Below, in pieces: positions 56,746 to 64,000 of a stretch of DNA of 64,000 bases (position 1 is the first letter of the stretch; every line of letters starts with the position of its first letter). Under the pieces are notes generated by a model. The model was not told where the DNA came from, made no database searches, and was given only the letters and a program-made list of their open reading frames with translations. The stretch comes from Loripinus fragilis (lineage: Eukaryota; Mollusca; Bivalvia; Lucinida; Lucinidae), in assembly GCA_964019695.1 (NCBI GenBank), contig OZ026530.1, forward strand, positions 29,494,690 to 29,558,689. The letters are read 5' to 3'. The position numbers were made by a program, and so were the translations under genes.

Positions 56746-59420
56746 GTTGACTTATTAAAACTATCAGCAATCTTTCTATCATCACTTCATCTTAGTTAAC
56801 TCATCAGTCATCAGCAATATGTCAATTATCCCTGTTAGACTCATCCAAAGCATCAGCAATGTGGCAATCATCAACTAATTTGGTAAACACATCCAAAACC
56901 ATCAGCTATCTGTTTATCATTCCTAAGTCAACTCTACCACTTCATCAGCAATCTGGCAATATTTACTTAAATTAGTAAACTCATCCAAAACCATCAGCTA
57001 TCTGTTAGTCATTCCTTGCTTAACTCATCAAAACCATCAGCAATCAGGCAATCATCACTTAAAATGGTAAACTCATCCAAAACCATAAGCTATCTGTTAA
57101 TCATCTCTTGCTTAACTTGTCAAAACCAACAGCAATCTATCAATCATCATTTAAATTGGTAAACTCATCAAAACCATCAGCAATCTGGCAATCATCACTT
57201 AAATTAGTAAACTCATCCAAAACCATAAGCTTTCTGTTAATTATCTCTTGTTAAACTTGTCAAAACCAACAGCAATCTATCAATTATCACGTAAATAGGT
57301 AAACTCATCAAAACCATCAGCAATCTGGCAATCATCTCTTAAATTGGTAAACTCATCCAAACCATCAGCAATCTGGCAATCATCCCTTACTAACTTTGTC
57401 AAAAACATCAGCAATATGACAATCATCACTTAAATAGGTAAAAACATCCAAACCATCAGCAATCTGTCAATCATTCCTTGCATAACTAATCAAAACCATC
57501 AGCTATCTGGCAATCATCCCATGCTTAACTCATCAAAACCATCAGTAATCTGACAATCACCACTTAAATCGGTAAACTCATCCAAACCATCAACAATCTG
57601 GCAATCATACCTAGCTAAACTCATCCTTACCATAAGCAATCTGGCAATCATCCCTTGCTTAAAGCAATAAACCATCAGCAATCTGTCAATCATCACTTAC
57701 ATTGGTATACTCATCCACACAATCAGCAATCTGGCAATCATCCCTTGCATAGCACATCAAAACCATCAGTAATCTGCCAATCATCACTTAAATTGGTAAA
57801 CTCATCCAAACCATCAGCAATCTGGCAATCATCCCTTGCATAGCACATCAAAACCATCAGTAATCTGCCAATCATCACTTAAATTGGTAAACTCATCCAA
57901 ACCATCAGCAATCTGGCAATCATCCCTTGCATAGCACATCAAAACCATCAGTAATCTGGCAATTATCACTCAAATTGGTACACTCATCCAAACCATCAGC
58001 AATCTGGCAATTATCACTTAAATTTGAAAACTCATTCAAACCATCAGCTATCTGGCAATCATCCCTTGCTTAACTCATCAAAACCATCAGCAATCTGGCA
58101 ATCATCACTTAAATTTGTAAACTCATCCAAACCATCAGCAATCTGGCAATCATCCCTTGCATAGCACATCAAAACCATCAGTAAGTTGGCAATTATCACT
58201 CAAATTGGTACACTCATCCAAAACATCAGCAATGTTGCAATTATCACTTTAATTTGAAAACTCATCCAAACCATCAGCTATCTGGCAATCATCCCTTGCT
58301 TAACACGTCAAAACCATCAGCAATCTGGCAATCATCACTTACATTGGTATACTCATCCACACAATCAGCAATCTGGCAATCATCACTTAAATTGGTAAAC
58401 TCATCCAAAGCATCAGCAATCTGGCAATCATCCCTTGCATAGCACATCAAAACCATCAGTAATCTGCCAATCATCACTTAAATTGGTAAACTCATCCAAA
58501 CCATCAGCAATCTGGCAATCATCCCTTGCATAGCACATCAAAACCATCAGTAATCTGCCAATCATCACTTAAATTGGTAAACTCATCCAAACCATCAGCA
58601 ATCTGGCAATCATCCCTTGCATAGCACATCAAAACCATCAGTAATCTGGCAATTATCACTCAAATTGGTACACTCATCCAAACCATCAGCAATCTGGCAA
58701 TTATCACTTAAATTTGAAAACTCATTCAAACCATCAGCTATCTGGCAATCATCCCTTGCTTAACTCATCAAAACCATCAGCAATCTGGCAATCATCACTT
58801 AAATTTGTAAACTCATCCAAACCATCAGCAATCTGGCAATCATCCCTTGCATAGCACATCAAAACCATCAGTAAGTTGGCAATTATCACTCAAATTGGTA
58901 CACTCATCCAAAACATCAGCAATGTTGTAATTATCACTTAAATTTGAAAACTCATCCAAACCATCAGCTATCTGGCAATCATCCCTTGCTTAACTCGTCA
59001 AAACCATCAGCAATCTGGCAATCATCTCTTGCATAGCACGTCAAAACCATCACTAAGCTGGCAATTATCACTCAAATTGGTACACTCATCCAAAACATCA
59101 GCAATCTGGCAATTATCACTTAAATTTGAAAACTCATCCAAACCATCAGCTATCTGGCAATCATCCCTTGCTTAACTCATCAAAACCATCAGCAATCTGG
59201 CAATCATCACTTAAATTTGTAAACTCATTCAAACCATCAGCTATCTGGCATTCATCCCTTGCTTAATTTGACAAAACCATCTGCAATCTGGCAATCATCA
59301 TTTAAATTGGTAAACACATCCAAAACCATCAGCTATCTGTTTATCATTCTCCAGTCAACTCTACTAAACTATCACAAGTCTGTCAATCGTTTCTTGGTTA
59401 ACTCAATCCAAAGACATGAA
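56745..59420. repeat. Related 45-bp/90-bp satellite, right part
   Basis: The unit is AAACCATCAGCAATCTGGCA, then ATCATCACTTAAATTGGTA and AACTCATCC, alternating with ATCATCCCTTGCATAGCACA. It shares CCAAACCATCAGCAAT with the 43-bp unit. A block at about 57780-58460 recurs almost unchanged 690 bp later. Open frames on both strands here are repeat by-products. Confidence 0.93.
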
Positions 59421-59734
59421 CAATCACCCAGCATGCAAAGAGTTAAATACTTTGGGAAAACAATGTGCAATTAGATTTCTTCTATACATAATAAACACTT
59501 AGGGTAAAGATAAATGTCATCTCCCAACGTTATTCAATAATGCATGAATAAACAGACATGATCTGCTGTCTATTGACTTCATGCCATTTTCAGGCAGACT
59601 AGAATAATTCCAGCTTTGTACTGCTGAGGAAAAATGTAATGCTTGAAATAAAAGAATGCTTATCATATTTAACGATCCATGTGAAAAATCACCTTTTCCA
59701 ATTATATATTCCACTGGAAATGAAAGTATGGAAG

Positions 59735-59876
59735 TAGGCAAAGATCAGGAATTGATACAATCAAGAACCACACCTGACCCAGGACACCACATGGGAAAGT
59801 GACAAAAAACAAGAAAACATCACATACAAGAGAGCCAAGAGGTTAGCCCTTTCCCAGCAGGTGACCACAGTTAGTT
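59735..59876 (-). mobile_element. Truncated 3' tail of the Naiad-like retroelement
   Basis: Minus strand: GTGGTCACCTGCTGGGAAAG, GGCTAACCTCTTGGCTCTC, GGTGTCCTGGGTCAGGTGTG, then TTCCTGATCTTTGCC. The closest match to 42540-42680 among the three tails. It abuts a SINE S1 on its 5' side. Confidence 0.8.
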
Positions 59877-60062
59877 TTTTGATTGATTTGATTCTTTACG
59901 TACCTCCCAGTCAACAATTTTTCAGTTATGTTAGTTGAACCAGTATTAAGCAAGGATAAATGTGTCTTGGTCAAGGACACAACACAGACGCTGGTGAGGC
60001 ACCACCCGCGGCACCTCAGTTGTCTTGAATCAAGCACTCAACCACTGAGCCACTGTACTCCC
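59877..60062 (-). mobile_element. tRNA-derived SINE, family S1
   Basis: Minus strand: GGGAGTACAGTGGCTCAGTG, then GTTGAGTGCTTGATTCAAG, a body with GTGTTGTGTCCTTGACCAAG, and a tail with GTACGTAAAGAATCAAATCA. The box B region is altered (CCGCGGGTGGTGCC). Confidence 0.8.
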
Positions 60063-60140
60063 TATGACCACAATTAGGCTTGCTTGTTAACTTTCGAAGA
60101 AAGTCCACATCTAGCAGGCCATCTACTTCATAGCATAAAT

Positions 60141-60482
60141 ACACAGGGTTCATAGTATTACAGGCAAGATTGTGTAAAATTCAAGGACTTTTCAAGGACT
60201 TCTTAACTTCTCAAAGACTTTTCTACTGTTTTCAAGGACTGATCACTTAAGGAAAAAATCTGATTTACACGTTAAAATTCTACTTCAGAAATGCTACAGT
60301 CCATTACTAAAGATATTAATTTAAGGTAATTAGTATAAAATTGTGGTGCCTTTATTTGGTGCAGAATATGCTGCACCAAATAAAGGCACCACAATTTTAT
60401 ACTGATTTAGGTCTCTAAAACACTGTTGAATCCTCCTGTAAATGGTAAAATTCAAGGACTTAAATTCCTTAAACATCAAGTC
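60141..60482. mobile_element. hAT-like MITE H1, second copy
   Basis: Starts CAGGGTTCATAGTATTACAG and shares AATTCAAGGACTT, AATTCTACTTCAGAAATGCT and TGATTTAGGTC blocks with 18509-19212. The centre is a perfect 70-bp palindrome (60329-60398; GTATAAAATTGTGGTGCCTT and complement). The right end has decayed. Confidence 0.7.
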
Positions 60483-60594
60483 TTCAACAATGGTTCCAAT
60501 CTTTACTGCGGGCACAAATAAATACCAAGTCATAGGTCCAAATAAGCAAGCGTTTAAGTGTAATTTCAAAATCGTGATCTTTTCTTATATGCCA

Positions 60595-60705
60595 TTTTAA
60601 TAATGTTTTGGATGCTCAAAAGAACTGTCTCATTGAGACGGTTCTTTTGAGTACCCACAACATATGTTTTGGTTGAGAAATTAGAAAATAAATTTTTAAT
60701 TACAC
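60595..60705. mobile_element. Palindromic MITE, family M1
   Basis: TTGGATGCTCAAAAGAACTG, TCTCATTGAGACGGTTCTTT, then GAGTACCCACAACATATGTT. Confidence 0.85.
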
Positions 60706-61520
60706 ACTCTTTTCTGGAGGACTGCCAAGCGCCAAGACCTTGTTTCTTGCAGTCATTCTCAATATGCATTATGAATTAAATTTTGCAATGCACTTCATAG
60801 ATTTTTACATGAAGCTGTATAATTTTCTCCGCAGAAAATGATGCTAAATCAGGCAACATTACCATCAAGGAACATTTTAATTCAATATAATTTTCTTAAT
60901 GGCTAGCTTGCTGAAACAAATAGCTACCATTATTAGACACTGTAAACAAATTACACATGCTTCTCATACGCAGGATACTGGCCTTTAGATAAAAGTGCTA
61001 GAATAAAAAGCAATTTTCTTATTTTCTGAGTGAAATATATGCTGTGCCGACAACCATTCAATGTACCTTTTGCACTTGAATTGCCTTATCTGGTTACATC
61101 AAGGGCAAAAACACTAATAAAGTTTATTTGATTGTAATCTCATGCTGTACAATGTGCTGTGTTCCCCTCATAAGCCTACTTCCTATAATTAGTCTCAGCT
61201 TTAATTAAACATAGACAATAGGTCAGGATCTACCAGGAATCAAACCTCTCTGTTTTACAATCTTCAAAGGGCAATAACTCTTAGTAAAACTTGGTTGACT
61301 TTACCCTCCATTATCGTACAATATGAACAGCACTTAGTGTCAGCTCAATATCAGAACAAAAACCGTAGGAGTAGTAAACACGAAATGTTCCACCCGCTCT
61401 GCAATTTGGTTGAGGGTAGTCTAAAATATAATATACAGTGCACCACATCAATCTTACATTAAATGTTTAAAAACTTTGAACGATTTTCCCTTTCAGATCT
61501 CAAATAAAATGCTATAAAAC

Positions 61521-61884
61521 CAGGGATAAAGCTAGGGGCGACTAGGACGAAATAGTCGCCCTAGGGGCCAAAAATTTTGCCCTAAATGGGACCAAGGGAG
61601 AAGTGGGAGTCTCCCTAAAAAAAATATTTTTTTTTTTAGGGAGACTCTTTTTCCATTCTGTCACCACACAAACGCAAGCTGTGGTGACAATTTACTACCA
61701 CTGCATCGTGTTTCTCCTTCCATTAAATGGCAATGGTATGTGTAATGGCTAATTTGCTTCTAAACTGACAGAATATGCCGTAATTTTGCACTATAACTGC
61801 TCCCTATCTGACTATCGCTTCTCCCTAATTTTCCTGCAGGGAGAAGTCACCTCTCCCTACTGTCAGGGCCCAGCTTGAACCCTG
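61521..61884. mobile_element. hAT-like element containing the 38.4-kb repeat
   Basis: CAGGGATAAAGCT at the left and AGCTTGAACCCTG at the right match inverted at 10 of 13 bases. Inside are the hairpin GGGCGACTAGG../..AGTCGCCCTA and the block shared with 38392-38690. No exact target duplication. Confidence 0.6.
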
Positions 61885-62078
61885 AAAACCTGTGTAAAAA
61901 GGCAACTCAAAAATAGACAAAACAAAGATCTTAATGCCAAATGGTAGCTTAATGATGGTCGAAAGTATTGCAGAATGCCCCCCCTTGGAGCATTCTGCAA
62001 TACTTTTGACCTAAATTAAGCCATAATTTGTCTTGAAAACCAATTTGTGGTCTTTTGAGAGTGTGTTTACACAGGTTA
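61885..62078. mobile_element. Fold-back MITE
   Basis: The arms of about 95 bp (AAAACCTGTGTAAAAAGGCA, AAGTATTGCAGAATGC and complements) meet at CCCCCCTTGGAGCATTC. Its right half is repeated at 46205-46312. Confidence 0.8.
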
Positions 62079-62204
62079 CACTGTGCTGGTTTTTCGGGAC
62101 AAAATGAAGTCAGAATAGCAATCAGGGAAAACCCTGATCAGACTGCTTCTTCAGGAGCCTGTATGTTCAGTTCAAACAGTTGAACTATGGACTCAATCAC
62201 ATTA

Positions 62205-62410
62205 AGTGGGCATCAACACAAGGAAAACCTATCTTCTGGATTTTCTTCAAGGTCATGCCTAAACGCAGCTGCACAGGTACAGAGACTAGCTAGAATCTTC
62301 AAATTTATGCTGTATCATGTATAGCTATTATAATTTTCTGAAATTGTAAAATAAAGGCCCTGATCAGGCTCTGCGTAGATACATGCTGGCATTTGTCTTT
62401 GCTCTTCCGA
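62205..62410 (+). mobile_element. M3 MITE, partial
   Basis: Left end AGTGGGCATCAACACAAGGA, AAACCTATCTTCTGG, then GGTACAGAGACTAGCTAGAA and a decayed hairpin GGCCCTGATCAGGCTCTGCG. The right end is lost. Confidence 0.65.
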
Positions 62411-62838
62411 TAAATATTAACAATTTTTTACGAAGTGGCTCCAATCATAAAAGGCTGTAATAAAAGCCTACACAAATACAATATGAAATCAACAGGGGAA
62501 TAGGTACTCCTGAAACAATTATTAGCTTTTATAAAAGCTTGTTTTACAGTTATCAATTTCAATGAATGGCTGCCATAAAGGCATAAATGAACACAAGAGT
62601 ATTGAATAACGCAAAGAGACTGATAACCATATAAGACCTGATAAGTGGACAAAACTTTTCATTCCAAGCAGAATTAATATTAACCCTTTCCTTCATGAAT
62701 ATTCATGCTTATATATAAGCTCCACCCACTATGAATAATTACTTAAATAAACTTTCATATTTGTACTTAGAACAAAAAAATTACTTGTCAGGTCCACTAG
62801 TGTAGGATCATATCTTAAATCATACTACCATAAGCAAA

Positions 62839-62890
62839 CAGAGTAGACCCTGGTCAAGCAGCCTGATCTGGGTCTGCTCTGTTTGCAAAG
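62839..62890. repeat. GTAGACCC-type hairpin
   Basis: CAAACAGAGTAGACCCTGGT .. GATCTGGGTCTGCTCTGTTT: the M2-like core without recognisable outer ends. Confidence 0.75.
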
Positions 62891-63001
62891 GTGTTAAAAG
62901 GCATTGCTATGAGTTAAAGCGATAAGCCAAGTGCTCCATGGATCTGCCCTTTTTTCAAAAAAAGAAAAAAAAAATCTTGCAAAGTTGCTCAATATAGTCC
63001 T

Positions 63002-63131
63002 TGCTCGATAAGAGTAGGGTGACGGAACCGGAATACAGTTAGAAATATGAAAAAAAATCCTATATTTGTCCAATCAGGTGAATAAAGTACCATAACGTGA
63101 CCAACTACGTATCTCTACTCTTATCGAGCAC
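63002..63131. mobile_element. Short TIR element
   Basis: TGCTCGATAAGAGTA at the left and TACTCTTATCGAGCA at the right form a perfect 15-bp inverted pair about 130 bp apart. Confidence 0.7.
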
Positions 63132-63670
63132 AGACTCTACACTAAATGGCAAATTGTTTATATTTACATGACAGTCTATATCTCCAAATTTGATTTCATG
63201 AACTACTGTAGGCGGAAGATAAAGTGAATGTGACGCAAAAAGTTCAGCACAGTGCATCTATCATCTTACCACTGCGCTATTAAAGCCAACCAAGACAATT
63301 TTTAATGATAAAAGAACAATATGTACACTATTAGCAAAACTGTGTTACCTGTTTACTACAATGGACGATGTCCATTGTATCAAAACATGCTCTGACTTAT
63401 CCTCCAACTACAGTACCTATTTGCTAACCTGGAACCTGCACAGTTGTTTGATTTATAAAGGCTAATCCTAGCAAACAGATACAACCCTGCAATAACCTTG
63501 TTGAATAGTTGGTATTGCTGTAAAAGGCATTATATAAAACCCAGATTGATATCAGATTGTTGTGGGTAATTGATATTCAAAGCAGCTCTAACTCGTTTGT
63601 ATTTTCCAATCGTTTCTGTGTAAAATATGCAAATTGCTGGATTATTTGGCAGATTCTCTCTGGTTTTACA

Positions 63671-63919
63671 TAACTAACGCTTAATGCGCCAATCGCAACA
63701 AAAGTCGTCTGCTTTCTCATCTGCTGAAATGTTAAGAAGCCTATATGGCAAACAGTGTGGACCCAAATCAGACTGCTCCTATAGGAGCAGTCTGTTCTGG
63801 GTCCATGCTGTTTGCTTCTTTACTTAATTCGTCAGTAATGTTAGGCAATTATTTGCAGCAGACGACTTCAGCAGACGACATTTTCAGATGCATTTTTTTC
63901 TTGGCGCTTTAAGGGCTAA
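63671..63919 (+). mobile_element. piggyBac-like MITE, family M2
   Basis: TTAATGCGCCAATCGCAACA at the left, GGCGCTTTAAGGGCTAA at the right, duplicated GCAGACGACTTCAGCAGACG, and the hairpin GTGTGGACCCAAATCAGACT .. CAGTCTGTTCTGGGTCCATG. The same orientation as 16122-16352. Confidence 0.85.
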
Positions 63920-64000
63920 GTGTTTTGGCTTCTTGTCGGTATACAGTAAAATGTATATAGTCTGATTTTGTAAAGGTGACAGGGTTAATCCAGGCCAAAA

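Noticed and set aside
49590..59420. CRISPR-like regular repeats
   Set aside because: The 43-bp units are head-to-tail with no unique spacers, in a eukaryotic intron. This is a satellite.
44838..64000. Upstream PRUNE exons with the DHH motif
   Set aside because: I searched for a minus-strand exon encoding a VDHH-like motif with splice sites and found none; it is probably outside the window.

Overview
This window looks like non-coding, repeat-rich animal DNA, most probably from a bivalve mollusc. The reasons are spliced exons with canonical GT/AG sites, very large introns, low GC content, several tRNA-headed SINE families, Helentron-like elements with internal tandem arrays, abundant fold-back MITEs and a Penelope-like (Naiad-type) retroelement. 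The species cannot be named from the sequence alone.

Only one host gene is well supported. Three exons on the minus strand (44728-44837, 36141-36296, 4102-4196) have good splice sites, compatible phases and a continuous 120-residue product. That product reads as the middle of a PRUNE/exopolyphosphatase-family protein, from the end of the DHH region into the DHHA2 region. The window therefore lies inside one long gene. The intron between the first two exons is about 8.4 kb and the next is about 31.9 kb. The flanking introns are at least 19.2 kb (right) and 4.1 kb (left). The 5' exons (above 64000) and 3' exons (below 1) are probably outside the window.

Layout, left to right. 0.5-2.4 kb: Helentron-like element with about 12 tandem units rich in nuclear-receptor half-sites. 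2.5-4.8 kb: MITEs around the third PRUNE exon. 5.4-8.9 kb: a 3.5-kb element with perfect 24-bp inverted ends. 9-20 kb: SINEs, MITEs, and a three-level nested insertion at 18.4-19.3 kb. 20.1-21.5 kb: 23-bp minisatellite. 22-30 kb: fold-backs, an old direct duplication, poly-C elements and SINEs. 30.5-31.6 kb: a second Helentron-like array. 32-40 kb: fold-backs, the second PRUNE exon and a nested fold-back. 40.4-42.7 kb: degraded Naiad-like reverse transcriptase. 43-46 kb: MITEs, the first PRUNE exon and a long inverted repeat. 46.6-47.6 kb: about 60-bp tandem repeat. 49.6-59.4 kb: a large 43-bp satellite with higher-order structure, split by a 2.5-kb hAT-like element that carries a long (AGGGT)n tract and a nested mariner-like element. 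59.7-64 kb: retroelement tail, SINE and MITEs.

Nothing in the window suggests a multi-gene system. Its interest lies in the transposable elements: receptor-site arrays inside Helentron-like elements, a hairpin core shared by several MITE families, a retroelement with an in-frame UGA, and ordered nested insertions.
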